Positions 22,479 through 31,179 of a DNA stretch of 35,375 nucleotides are shown piece after piece. The position numbers were made by a program, and so were the translations under genes. Each line of letters starts with the position of its first letter. Positions within the stretch are counted from its first letter, which is position 1. The notes under the pieces were generated by a model. That model ran no database searches. It saw only the letters and a program-made list of their open reading frames with translations, and was not told where the DNA came from. Source of the DNA: DASRBO01 sp035653595 (GTDB taxonomy: Bacteria > Actinomycetota > Acidimicrobiia > Acidimicrobiales > JAJPHE01); contig DASRBO010000057.1 in NCBI GenBank assembly GCA_035653595.1, forward strand, positions 1-35,375, given 5' to 3'.

Positions 22479-24350
22479 ATGCGGTGGCGTCGGCGTAACC
22501 GTGGCACGACATTGCCCCTCGAGGGTCGCGCCGGCGCCAGGGGCGCCTACGTGGCTTCCCGCCGGCTGCTGCTCGAGGTGGCGTGGTCGTGCGGACCGGG
22601 CGCCGTCGTCCTGGAGGGGGTGCTCCTGCTCGCTGCCGCCGTGCTGCCCACCGCCTTCATCCTCGCCACCGGCGCGGCGGTCAGCGCCGCCGTCGCCGCC
22701 GTCGGCCACCACGGTCACGGAGCCGCTTCCCATCTGTACTGGAGCCTGGGCGTCCTCGGCCTGCTCTACACCGTGCAGCAGTCCGTCCTGCCCCTCAACG
22801 ACGTCCTGGCCGACCAGGTCGGGCTCCGCGTCCGCGGCCGGGTCTTCGAGCGCACGCTGGTGGCGCTGGACCGGCCCAGCACGGTGGCGCATCTCGAGGA
22901 GCCCGAGCTCAAGGATCTCGTCAGCCGGGCGACCAACCCGGGCCAGTACGGGCCCCGCTCCGCCTTCCGGGGTCTGGTGAACCAGTGGGTCATCCGCGTC
23001 GGTGGTCTGGGCGCCCTCGGCCTCGTGTTCGTTTGGCGGTGGTGGGCCGGGCTGGCGCTGACGGCCGCCATGTGGAACCTGCTGCGCCGGACCCGCTCCG
23101 AGGTGCTCGGTGTGATCATGGCCCAGGCGGCCCAGACCCAGGTGCTGCGGCGCTCGGACTACATCCGCCTCCTCATGCTCGGTCCCATCGCGGCCAAGGA
23201 GGTCAGGGTCTTCGGCCTGGGCGACTGGCTGGTGGGTCGGTTCCGCCAGGAGTGGCTGGGCGCCATGACACAGGTCTGGGCCCGGAGGAGGGGCATCTGG
23301 GCGGCGGGGGCGCTCGGGGTCGTGCCCCTGGCGGTGGTGGTGGGCGTCATCGCCGCCGTCGCCGTCGGAGAGGCCCTGCACGGCGTCGTGGGGACGGGCC
23401 GGCTGGTGGTGGTGGTGCAGTCGCTGCTGGCGGCGCCGGCGGCCGCCTCGGTGACTCCGTGGGACAACTGGCTGGAGCTGGGCCTGTCCTCCCTCGACGC
23501 CATGGCCGACCTCGAGGCGGCGGTGGCCGCCCCCCGGCTGTCGTTGCCCGGCTGTCGGGTCCTCGAGCGGCCCCCGACCGCCGTCATCGCCTTCGAGGAG
23601 GTCTCGTTCTCCTACCCGGGCCAGTCGAGGCCGATCTTCGACCGACTCGACCTCAGCATTCCCGTCGGCACCAGCCTGGCCGTCGTCGGCGACAACGGTG
23701 CTGGCAAGACCACCCTGGTCAAGCTGCTGGCCCGGCTGTACGACCCCGCCGGCGGCCGCATCACCGTCGACGGTGTCGACCTGCGGGAGCTCGATCCCCG
23801 CTGGTGGCAGCAGCAGGTGGCGGTGATCTTCCAGGACTTCCTCCGCTATCCGCTGTCGCTGCGGGACAACGTCAGCCCCGACGCCGACCTCGATCCCGAG
23901 GTCCTGGCCCGGGTCGCCTCCCAGGCCGGCGCCCTCGACCTGGTCGAGGGGCTGGCGGAGGGGTGGGACACCATCCTCGGTCGCGAGTTCGGCGGCACCG
24001 ACCTGTCCGGGGGCCAGTGGCAGAGGGTGGCCCTGGCCCGGGCGCTGGCGGCCGCCGAGGGGGGTGCCCCGCTGCTGGTCATGGACGAGCCGACCGCCCA
24101 ACTCGACGTGCGTCAGGAGGCTGCCTTCTACGAGCGGTTCCTGGACATCACCAGCCAGCGGACCTCCCTGGTCATCTCCCACCGGTTCTCCACCGTGCGC
24201 CGGGCCGACCGGATCGTGGTGCTGTCGGGAGGGCGGATAACCGAGGCGGGGACCCACGACGAGCTGGTGGAGGCAGGCGGCCGCTACGCCGAGCTGTTCG
24301 GCCTGCAGGCGTCGCGCTTCCTCCTGGCCGGGGCGGAGGAGCCGCAATGA
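22479..24350 (+). CDS. ABC exporter half-transporter (membrane domain + ATPase)
   Basis: A 623-residue fusion of an N-terminal membrane domain (hydrophobic helices between about 30 and 330) and a C-terminal ATPase. The ATPase has Walker A GDNGAGKT (404-411), the Q-loop in VIFQDFLRYPLSLRDN, signature LSGGQW (from 509), Walker B LLVMDEP (Asp536, Glu537) and H-loop His568 in ISHRFS. Such proteins export lipids, peptides or drugs as dimers. The TTG immediately before ATG 22479 is an alternative start. It overlaps the next exporter gene by ATGA, so the two are probably subunits of one heterodimer. Confidence 0.9.
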   Translation: MRWRRRNRGTTLPLEGRAGARGAYVASRRLLLEVAWSCGPGAVVLEGVLLLAAAVLPTAFILATGAAVSAAVAAVGHHGHGAASHLYWSLGVLGLLYTVQQSVLPLNDVLADQVGLRVRGRVFERTLVALDRPSTVAHLEEPELKDLVSRATNPGQYGPRSAFRGLVNQWVIRVGGLGALGLVFVWRWWAGLALTAAMWNLLRRTRSEVLGVIMAQAAQTQVLRRSDYIRLLMLGPIAAKEVRVFGLGDWLVGRFRQEWLGAMTQVWARRRGIWAAGALGVVPLAVVVGVIAAVAVGEALHGVVGTGRLVVVVQSLLAAPAAASVTPWDNWLELGLSSLDAMADLEAAVAAPRLSLPGCRVLERPPTAVIAFEEVSFSYPGQSRPIFDRLDLSIPVGTSLAVVGDNGAGKTTLVKLLARLYDPAGGRITVDGVDLRELDPRWWQQQVAVIFQDFLRYPLSLRDNVSPDADLDPEVLARVASQAGALDLVEGLAEGWDTILGREFGGTDLSGGQWQRVALARALAAAEGGAPLLVMDEPTAQLDVRQEAAFYERFLDITSQRTSLVISHRFSTVRRADRIVVLSGGRITEAGTHDELVEAGGRYAELFGLQASRFLLAGAEEPQ

Positions 24351-26134
24351 GGGCCAAGCTGGCCGCCTTCGTCGTGCTGGTGCGGATGCCCTTCCGCATC
24401 AGCTGGTGGAGGCCGCTGGCAGCAGCGGGCATGCAGGCCTCCAGCCAGCTGGCCATGGTGAGCTTCGCCTTCGGGCTGCGGGTGGTGGTTGACGGCGTCA
24501 CCGGCCACGACCGCAGCCGCGCCTATGTCGGGATCGCCGTCCTGGCGGCATCGGGTCTGTGGAACCAGGGCGGCTCCTACGTGGCCTTCGTCCTTCGCCA
24601 CCAGATGGTGGAGCGGACCACCCTCGCCCTCGACAGCGACCTCGGGCGGGCGGCCACCACGATCCCTGGCATCGAGCACTTCGAGCGGCACGAGTACCTC
24701 GACAAGCTCGAGCTGCTGCGCCAACAGCACCAGACGCTGGCCATGCTGCCGGACTGGGTGGCCCAGCTGACTGGGGCGGTGGTGCGCCTCCTCGCCACGG
24801 TGGCGGTCCTGGCAACGATCGACGCCCGTCTGCTGCTCCTACCGGTGTTCTCCATCCCGTCGATCGTCGGCACCCTCAGCCTGCAGAAGCGGCTGTTCCG
24901 CACCTGGGACCGGGCGGCCAACCTCTGGCGTCTCCAGTTCGGGCTGTTCCGCCTGGGAGCGGAGGAGCCGGGCGGTCGCGAGCTGCGGGTGTTCGGCCGG
25001 GCGGGACATGTGCAGCGGCTCTTCTCCGACTCCGTCGAGGAGGCCAACGCCATCATCACCACGGCGCTGTGGCGGGCGAGCGCCATCCAGACGGCGGGGT
25101 GGGCGATCTTCGGAGCCGCCTTCGCCGCCGGCCTCCTGCTGGTCGGCCACGACGCCGTGAGCCACCGCGTGGGACCGGGCGAGATCGTCCTGGCCATCAG
25201 CCTGGCCGGCCAGATGAACACCCAGATGGCCGGGGTGGCCAACGTCATCGCCGGCATAGGCCAGGGGCTGCAGACGGCCGAACGCTTCGTCTGGCTGGTG
25301 AGCGAATCGGCCCGCCATGCCCGGGGGCACCGTGCGGTCGTGCCTGCGCCGGCGCTGCTGGAGCAGGGCATCGAGATGGAGTCGGTGTCCTTCAGCTACC
25401 CCGGCACCGAGGCGCCGGTGCTGCACGATGTGAACCTCAGCCTTCCGGCCGGATCCACCGTCGCCCTGGTTGGCCCGAACGGCGCAGGCAAGACAACACT
25501 GGTGAAGCTGCTCAGCCGGATGTACGAGCCCACCGCCGGACGCATCACCGTGGACGGCGTCGACCTCGCCGATATCGACCCGGCCGAATGGCGCCGGCGG
25601 ATGTCCGCCGGGTTCCAGGACCACGCCCACTTCGAGTTCGTCGCCCGCCAGTGCGTTGGGATTGGTGAGCTGTCCTCCATCGACGACGACGTCGCCATCG
25701 GGCGGGGGCTCATCCGGGCCGGGGCGGGCGATCTGGTCGCCGGGCTGCCCGCCGGGCTCGACACCCAGCTGGGGAAGCTGTTCGACGACGGGACCGAGCT
25801 GTCCGGGGGACAGTGGCAGAAGCTCGCCCTCGCCCGGGCGATGATGAGGGACCAGCCTCTGCTCATGGTGCTGGACGAGCCCACCGCCGCTCTCGACGCC
25901 GCCGCCGAGGAGGCCATCTTCCAGGGCTACCGCTCGGCCTCCCGCCTGGGGTCCCAGCGGGTCGGCGCCATCACCCTCTTCGTCACCCACCGGCTGGCCA
26001 CCGTGCGGATGGCCGATCTCATCGTGGTGGTCGACCACGGCGGGGTGGCCGAGGTGGGCCGCCACGACGAGCTGGTCCGCCGAGGCGGCCAGTACGCCGA
26101 GCTCTACCGGTTGCAAGCCGCCTCCTACTCCTGA
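24347..26134 (+). CDS. ABC exporter half-transporter, second subunit
   Basis: A 595-residue protein with the same layout: membrane helices over about residues 15-310, then the ATPase with Walker A GPNGAGKTT (from 376), signature LSGGQW (from 485), Walker B LMVLDEP (Asp510, Glu511) and His548 in VTHRLA. After Walker A the Q-loop is FQDHAHFEF. All catalytic residues appear present, so both halves of a putative dimer could hydrolyse ATP. ATG 24347 overlaps the previous stop by four bases. The substrate is unknown and no precursor peptide or modifying enzyme was seen nearby. Confidence 0.9.
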   Translation: MRAKLAAFVVLVRMPFRISWWRPLAAAGMQASSQLAMVSFAFGLRVVVDGVTGHDRSRAYVGIAVLAASGLWNQGGSYVAFVLRHQMVERTTLALDSDLGRAATTIPGIEHFERHEYLDKLELLRQQHQTLAMLPDWVAQLTGAVVRLLATVAVLATIDARLLLLPVFSIPSIVGTLSLQKRLFRTWDRAANLWRLQFGLFRLGAEEPGGRELRVFGRAGHVQRLFSDSVEEANAIITTALWRASAIQTAGWAIFGAAFAAGLLLVGHDAVSHRVGPGEIVLAISLAGQMNTQMAGVANVIAGIGQGLQTAERFVWLVSESARHARGHRAVVPAPALLEQGIEMESVSFSYPGTEAPVLHDVNLSLPAGSTVALVGPNGAGKTTLVKLLSRMYEPTAGRITVDGVDLADIDPAEWRRRMSAGFQDHAHFEFVARQCVGIGELSSIDDDVAIGRGLIRAGAGDLVAGLPAGLDTQLGKLFDDGTELSGGQWQKLALARAMMRDQPLLMVLDEPTAALDAAAEEAIFQGYRSASRLGSQRVGAITLFVTHRLATVRMADLIVVVDHGGVAEVGRHDELVRRGGQYAELYRLQAASYS

Positions 26135-26212
26135 CCGGCGCCACCAAATGGCGGGGCGCCCGTGGCGGCCCGCCCGCACCGAAATCAGGCCCCTTCGTCC
26201 CGTAACCCCCGG

Positions 26213-26226
26213 TAGCGTGGGAGCAG
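26213..26226 (+). promoter_or_regulatory. -10 box and very short leader of the third ABC exporter gene
   Basis: TAGCGT at 26213-26218 followed by the 8 nt GGGAGCAG and then ATG 26227. This could be leaderless, or a minimal leader using GGAG. Confidence 0.45.
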
Positions 26227-28029
26227 ATGGGGGCCCCGAAGCGCAGGAGGTCGCGCCTGGCGCGCACCGTACGGCTCACCATCCTGATGGCCTGGTCGGC
26301 CGACCCCGGGTCCTTCTGCCTCATGATCGGGCTGGCCCTGGTGCCGGCCGCCATCCCGCCGGTGGTGGTCGTGATGGGAAAGCACCTGGTCGACCTGGTG
26401 GCCGAGGCCCACTTCCGGGGCACCTCGGCCTCGGCCCTCGTCCCCACCGTGGTCGCCCTGGGCGTGCTCACCGCCCTGCAACGGGGCCTCAACTCCATCC
26501 TCGCCTCCCGCCAGGAGCTCTTCGCCCGCCGGGTCTACCTCGAGGCCGAGCGGCGCTTCCTCGCCCAGGCCGCCACCGTCGACCTCGGCCACTTCGACGA
26601 CTCCGACTGGCACGACCGGGTCGCCCGGGCCTCGCGCGACGTGTCCCACCGCCCCGCCAACCTGACCTGGACGGCCATCAACGTGGGCGGGAACCTGGTC
26701 ACCTCCATAGGGATGCTGGGCATCCTGGCCTCGCTCAACCCGCTCCTCGTGGCCCTGGTCGCCTTCTCGGTCGTGCCCAACGTGTTGATCCAGAAGCGCA
26801 TGACGGCCCGGCTCTACGCCTTCTGGTGGGACGAGACACCCGAGGACCGCGAGCGGGTGTACCTCGGCGAGCTGCTCCACCTCCCGCGCACGGCCAAGGA
26901 GCTGCGCAGCTTCCACCTGGGGCCCCACCTCGAGGACCGTCACAACCGGCTCGGCTTGCGCCAGTACGAGCGGATGCGCCGCCTTTACCGGGCCTACGAG
27001 GCGACCTCGCTGATCATCAGCGTGGTGAGCGGGCTGACCATCGCCCTGGCCTACGGCCTGGTCGCCGACCGGGGGGTCGCCGGCCAGCTCACCGCCGGCG
27101 ACCTCACCGCCGTCATCGCCGCCTTCGCCGCCCTCAGCCAGCAGATCAGCCTCATCAGCTCCTCCATGGCGCTGCTTGACCAGAACGCCGCCTTCCTCGA
27201 GGACTACTTCGCCTTCCTCGCCGTGCCGCCGCTGCTCGAGGTGCGGGCCGACCCCATCCCCCTGCCCGCCGGTCTGGAGGCGGGCATCAGGTTCTCCGAC
27301 GTCCACTTCCGCTACCCGGGCTCGGACGAGAAGGCGCTGCAGGGCTTCGAGCTGTGGATCCGGCCCGGGGAGCTGGTGGCGCTGGTCGGCGAGAACGGCG
27401 CCGGCAAGACCAGCGTGGTCAAGCTCCTGATGCGCTTCTACGACCCCGACGGCGGATCGGTGAGCCTGGGCGGCGTCGACCTGCGCCACTGCGACCCGGT
27501 GGAGCTGCGATCCCGCATCGGGGTGCTGTTCCAGGACTACGCCACCTACGAGCTGTCGGCCCGCGAGAACATCCTGTTCGGCCGGGCTGGAGTCCCCGCC
27601 GACGAGATACAGGTCTGGAACGCCATAGAGGCCGCCCGGGCGGCTCCGGTGATCAAGGGCCTGCGCCAGGGACTCGACTCGAAGGTGGGACGGCTCTTCG
27701 ACGGCGGCCACGACCTGTCCGGCGGCGAGTGGCAGCGCCTGGCGCTGGCCCGGCTGCTCTACCGCGACGCCGACGTCTGGATCCTCGACGAGCCCACCTC
27801 CTCGCTCGACCCCGAGGCGGAGGCGGCCATATTCGCCGAGCTGCGGGAGAACCTGCGGGGCCGCATGGGGATCGTGATCAGCCACCGCTTCTCCACCGTG
27901 CGCATCGCCGACCGGATCGCCGTGGTCAGCGACGGCCGGATCGCCGAGCTCGGGACCCACGAGGAGCTGATCGGACTCGGGGGCCGCTACGCCCGGCTCT
28001 TCGAGCTGCAGGCCGCCGCCTACCGCTGA
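26227..28029 (+). CDS. ABC exporter half-transporter, third
   Basis: A 600-residue half-transporter. A basic N-terminus (MGAPKRRRSRLARTVRL) precedes membrane helices (about 20-320). The ATPase has Walker A GENGAGKTS (from 388), Q-loop FQDYATYELSARENI, signature LSGGEW (from 497), Walker B VWILDEP (Asp521, Glu522) and His553 in ISHRFS. It begins 92 bp after the second exporter with its own -10 box, so it may be a separate homodimer. It shares the L-S-G-G-Q/E-W signature, where most exporters have Arg, with the two upstream, suggesting one lineage and local duplication. The substrate is unknown. Confidence 0.9.
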   Translation: MGAPKRRRSRLARTVRLTILMAWSADPGSFCLMIGLALVPAAIPPVVVVMGKHLVDLVAEAHFRGTSASALVPTVVALGVLTALQRGLNSILASRQELFARRVYLEAERRFLAQAATVDLGHFDDSDWHDRVARASRDVSHRPANLTWTAINVGGNLVTSIGMLGILASLNPLLVALVAFSVVPNVLIQKRMTARLYAFWWDETPEDRERVYLGELLHLPRTAKELRSFHLGPHLEDRHNRLGLRQYERMRRLYRAYEATSLIISVVSGLTIALAYGLVADRGVAGQLTAGDLTAVIAAFAALSQQISLISSSMALLDQNAAFLEDYFAFLAVPPLLEVRADPIPLPAGLEAGIRFSDVHFRYPGSDEKALQGFELWIRPGELVALVGENGAGKTSVVKLLMRFYDPDGGSVSLGGVDLRHCDPVELRSRIGVLFQDYATYELSARENILFGRAGVPADEIQVWNAIEAARAAPVIKGLRQGLDSKVGRLFDGGHDLSGGEWQRLALARLLYRDADVWILDEPTSSLDPEAEAAIFAELRENLRGRMGIVISHRFSTVRIADRIAVVSDGRIAELGTHEELIGLGGRYARLFELQAAAYR

Positions 28030-28073
28030 CCGGCTCGGTCTCTCCGCGGGCACCGACGGACGCCTTCCGGCGG

Positions 28074-28079
28074 TACTGT
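28074..28079 (+). promoter_or_regulatory. -10 box of CBS-domain gene
   Basis: TACTGT at 28074-28079. The leader carries a full AGGAGG ribosome site (28096-28101) before ATG 28106. Confidence 0.45.
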
Positions 28080-28105
28080 GGTCACCAGGCCTGCCAGGAG
28101 GTGTC

Positions 28106-28537
28106 ATGCGAATCGACGCTCTGCTCCAGCGGAAGGGCCAGTCGGTGGCGACCATCGCGCCGGCGGCGACAGTGGGCGACGCACTGGGTCACCTCGCCGA
28201 GCGCAACATCGGCGCCCTGGTCGTCTCGTCCGACGGCAGTCGGGTCGAGGGCATCGTGTCCGAGCGGGACGTGGTGCGCCGGCTGCACAGCCACGGCCCC
28301 GCCACCCTGGCCGAACCGGTTTCGGAGATCATGTCCTCCGAGGTCCACACCTGCACCCCCGAGGCGGAGGTGGAGTCGCTGGTGTCGCTGATGACCAATC
28401 GCCGCATCCGCCACGTGCCCGTCGTGCGGGACGGGAGCCTGGTCGGGATCGTCAGCATCGGCGACGTGGTCAAGAGCCGCATGGACGAGCTGGAGGCCGA
28501 CCGACAGGCCCTGGTCGACTACATCTACGCCCGCTGA
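28106..28537 (+). CDS. Tandem CBS-domain protein
   Basis: A 143-residue cytoplasmic protein made of two CBS domains. The first (VATIAPAATVGDALGHLAERNIGALVVSSDG...VSERDVVRRL) and second (SSEVHTCTPEAEVESLVSLMTNRRIRHVPVVRDGSLVGIVSIGDVVK) both keep the G-I-V-S-x-x-D-V adenosyl-ligand motif. CBS pairs sense AMP, ATP or SAM; stand-alone ones like this usually regulate a partner that is not evident here. The start is clear from AGGAGG. It may be read with the ABC exporter gene upstream (76 bp gap) but has its own -10 box. Confidence 0.9.
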   Translation: MRIDALLQRKGQSVATIAPAATVGDALGHLAERNIGALVVSSDGSRVEGIVSERDVVRRLHSHGPATLAEPVSEIMSSEVHTCTPEAEVESLVSLMTNRRIRHVPVVRDGSLVGIVSIGDVVKSRMDELEADRQALVDYIYAR

Positions 28538-28564
28538 GGCGTCACCGGCCGGGCCGGGACGGGC

Positions 28565-28882
28565 TCACATCCACTCGCGGTACCAGCCCAGGGACCCACC
28601 CCGGCGCACGGCGAAGCCCACCACCAGCAGGCTGTCCTCGTCAACGGCCACGAACACCCCGATGCGCCCGGCCCGGATGCGCCACACCGTGCCGGCCGGG
28701 CTGTCGCCGACCAGGCCCCCGTAGCGGTGGACGTCGCCCGGCCGGCGCAGCACGTCGAGGACGTGGCGGACCTCGGCCTGCTCGGCCGGCTCCATCGCCT
28801 CCAGCTGCAGCTCGGCCTGCTTGGTGAGCGACGGGACGGGCAGCTCGTCGGCATCGCCAGACCAGCCCCACTCCCCGGACAT
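28565..28882 (-). CDS. RelE/ParE-superfamily-like protein, no adjacent antitoxin seen
   Basis: A 105-residue protein. After a Trp/Gly-rich N-terminus (MSGEWGWSGDADELP), residues about 20-100 follow the RelE/ParE pattern: LEAMEPAEQAEVRHVLDVLRRPGDVHRYGGLVGDSPAGTVWRIRAGRIGVFVAVDEDSLLVVGFAVRRG. The WRIRAGRIGVFV strand is the most diagnostic part. If active it would be an mRNA interferase or gyrase inhibitor. No small antitoxin-like gene lies next to it, so it may be a solitary or domesticated member. ATG 28882 is 7 nt after a CATACT box (28895-28890). Confidence 0.6.
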   Translation of the reverse strand: MSGEWGWSGDADELPVPSLTKQAELQLEAMEPAEQAEVRHVLDVLRRPGDVHRYGGLVGDSPAGTVWRIRAGRIGVFVAVDEDSLLVVGFAVRRGGSLGWYREWM

Positions 28883-28901
28883 CGTCGCCAGTATGCCCCG
28901 C

Positions 28902-29679
28902 CTACCCGGGCTTCACCGGCGCCATGGCCAGGGAGGTCTCCTGGGTGACCTCGAGGTCGGGGCCCGGTCCGAACAGATCCCGCAGCTCGTCGGCGAAAGT
29001 GGCCTGATCGGCCGGATCGAAGCTGAGGTAGGTGGCCCGGGTGCACTCCACCCCCAGCGCCGTCTCCACCGGAAGCCTGAGCCGCTGCCGGTGATAGCGC
29101 TCGACCGTCTCGCCGAAAGCGCCCGCTACGTCCGATGGCATCGGCCCAAGGATCGCGCTGCGCCCACTCGCGGTTGCGGTTGTAGCGGAGCCAGAGCTGG
29201 CGGAGGGCGCCGGCGGTCGGCTCGTCGTACCTCTCGCCGATGGAGAGGAGGGCCAGCCAACCGGTGGGGGCCAGTAGGGACGCCGCCTTGGCCAGACCCA
29301 CCTCGGGATCTATCCAGTGGAAGGCGGTGGCCGACACCACCAGGTCGAACGGCCCGGTGCCGGCGAAGTCCTCGAAGGAGGTGACGGCGACGCTCACCAT
29401 CGGGTCCCCCACGTTGGACCGGGCGGCGGCGATCATCGACGCGCCGATGTCTATCGCCGTCACCGCCAGTCCCCGCCCGGCCAGGCTCCCGGTCAACTGG
29501 CCGGTCCCGCAGCCGATCTCCAGCACCGAGGCGCCGGCAGCAAGGGAGCCGGTAGCGACCACGGCGTCGACGACCTCGGCCGGATAGGACTGCCGCGTGG
29601 CGTCGTACAGGGCGGCGACCCCGTCGAAGAGGAGCCGCTGGCGGCGGCGGGTGCGGCGGGCCTCGTCGGTCTCGGTCAC
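28902..29679 (-). pseudogene. SAM-dependent class I methyltransferase, frameshifted
   Basis: The N-terminal part (GTG 29679) has LFDGVAALYDATRQSYPAE, VLEIGCGTGQLTGSLA (SAM motif), VTAIDIGASMI, FDLVVSATAFHWID and RYNRNREWAQRDPWADAIGRSG. The frame is then lost; the true C-terminus continues in another frame as AFGETVERYHRQRL, YLSFDPADQATFADEL and SLAMAPVKPG, ending at 28902. Removing one G from the GGG near 29122-29124 joins the parts into a protein of about 259 residues. Without correction the first frame runs on as arginine-rich nonsense. Either a recent pseudogene or a one-base sequence error. The substrate is unknown. Confidence 0.75.
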
Positions 29680-29689
29680 TTCGGGCCTC

Positions 29690-29971
29690 AGGGCCCGCCG
29701 ACCGGTTCGGCGACGGAGACGGCGCCTCGGCCGGGCGGCCCAGGGCGCGCTGGCGGCGGCCGGTGCGGCGGATCTGGGGATGGAACAGGGTGTACAGGCC
29801 GATGGCCAGGGCGAGGATCCCCACCGGCACCACGGCGTTGCCCCGGCCGCTGAAGGCGGGATAGAGGACCAGGCCGGAGAGGACGGCCGTCCAGGCCCAC
29901 AGCAGCAGGACGGAACGGCGGTGACCGTGGCCGAGGGCCATCAGCCTCAACCAGCGCACGGCCATCCCCAT
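29690..29971 (-). pseudogene. C-terminal remnant of a WecA/MraY-like polyprenyl-phosphate glycan transferase
   Basis: An open stretch beginning near ATG 29971 reads RLMALGHGHRRSVLLLWAWT, AVLSGLVLYPAFSGRGNAVV and PVGILALAIGLYTLFHPQIRR. This resembles the last two or three transmembrane segments of UDP-GlcNAc:undecaprenyl-phosphate transferases (WecA/TagO), in which an H-x-H-H-R-L-M-x-L-G-H motif precedes these helices. The other 250-plus residues are absent: the divergent glycosyltransferase gene starts about 100 bp away. The frame does not stop before the methyltransferase but runs into it, another sign of decay. It could alternatively be an independent small membrane protein. Confidence 0.5.
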
Positions 29972-30067
29972 CAAGGGGCCAGGCTGACCAGGGCGTTCCC
30001 CGAGGGGTCGGAGGCCGCCTGCCTCGCCGGGGGTGGCGCCGGCGCCCGCAGGGGGAAGGACCAGCCA

Positions 30068-31110
30068 ATGCGGATCGCCCTCATCGCCCCTCCGTTCCTG
30101 ACCGTCCCTCCCCAGGGTTACGGGGGCATCGAACAGGTGGTGGCCCTGCTGGCCGACGGCCTGACCGAGCGCGGTCACGACGTGACTCTGTTCGCCAGCG
30201 GCGGATCGCGCACCGAGGCCGATCTCGTGAGCCCGCTGGCCCAGGCGCCGGGGGAGACCGCCCTGGCCGACGAGTTCAGCGCCCTGTCCCACGCCATCGA
30301 CGCCTATCGAGAGGCCGACCGCTTCGACGTGGTGCACGACCACACCGTGCACGGAACGGCCCTGGCCGCCGCCACCGGGCGACGACCGGTGCTGCACACC
30401 CTGCAGGTCCGTGGACCGACAGCTCCCGCTCCTACTACCGGCGCCTCGACGGGCGGGTGGGGCTGGTGGCCATCAGCGTCACCCAGCGGGACGCCAATCC
30501 CGAGGTCAGCTACGCCGGGGTGGTGCCCAACGGCATCGACGTGGACAACCACCCGTTCCGCGCCGACAAGGACGACTACCTGATATTCGTGGGTCGCTGC
30601 AACGCCGACAAGGGCCCTGAGCTCGCCGTCGAGGTGGCCAGGCGGGCCGGGCGCCGACTGGTCATGGTCCTCAAGCGATCCGAGCCCCACGAGGTCCACC
30701 ACTGGGAGAGCGAGGTCGAACCGGTCCTTACCGGAACCGAAACCATCCTGGAGGATCTCCCCCACGACGAGGTCGTCTCGCTGATGGCCGGGGCGACGGC
30801 GATGGTCTTCCCGATCCGCTGGCCCGAGCCCTTCGGCCTGGTGATGGCGGAGGCGATGGCCTGCGGCACCCCGGTGGTCACCCGCCCGCTCGGAGCGGCC
30901 CAGGAGATCGTGGCCGACGGCGAGACCGGCTATCTGCGCGACGGGGTGGATGAGCTGGCCCGGGCCGTGGCCGACGTCGAGCGCATCTCCCCCCACGCCT
31001 GCCGTGAGCGGGCGGCCAGGCACTGCTCGGGCCGGGCGATGGTCGACGGCTACGAGCGGCTCTACGAGGCAGCCTGCGCCCGACCGACGGTGATGGCGGC
31101 GGGCGGGTGA
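30068..31110 (+). pseudogene. GT4-family glycosyltransferase, frameshifted
   Basis: ATG 30068 follows GGAAGG. The N-terminal domain begins MRIALIAPPFLTVPPQGYGG, with HDVTLFASGG and FDVVHDHT up to VLHTLQ near 30404. One base is missing there; adding a C restores HTLHGPWTD, the usual GT4 motif, and the frame continues SSRSYYRRLDGRVGLVAISV, VPNGIDV, LIFVGRCNADKGPELAVEVARR, FPIRWPEPFGLVMAEAMACGTPVV and ends at 31110 (about 347 residues). The E-x7-E motif (EPFGLVMAE) is intact. Uncorrected, translation would end near 30583. It would transfer a sugar to an unknown acceptor. Pseudogene or sequence error. Confidence 0.78.
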
Positions 31111-31159
31111 CAGTCGTCCCCGCCGCCGGACCGCTGCACGTGGTGGTCGGCGCAGCGCC

Positions 31160-31174
31160 GCCGGGGCCCCCGGC
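31160..31174. terminator. GC-rich inverted repeat between convergent genes
   Basis: GCCGGGG-C-CCCCGGC lies between the glycosyltransferase stop and the ferritin-like gene stop. There is no T-tract, so a terminator role is only possible. Confidence 0.25.
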
Positions 31175-31179
31175 CCGGC

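Noticed and set aside
22583..24346. Plus-strand frame extending the second ABC gene upstream to 22583
   Set aside because: This is a GC-skew shadow of the first exporter; ATG 24347 with its ATGA overlap and homology starting there is the real start.
22420..28105. RiPP/bacteriocin cluster around the ABC exporters
   Set aside because: No precursor peptide, cyclase or protease was found in the intergenic gaps (59, 92 and 76 bp).
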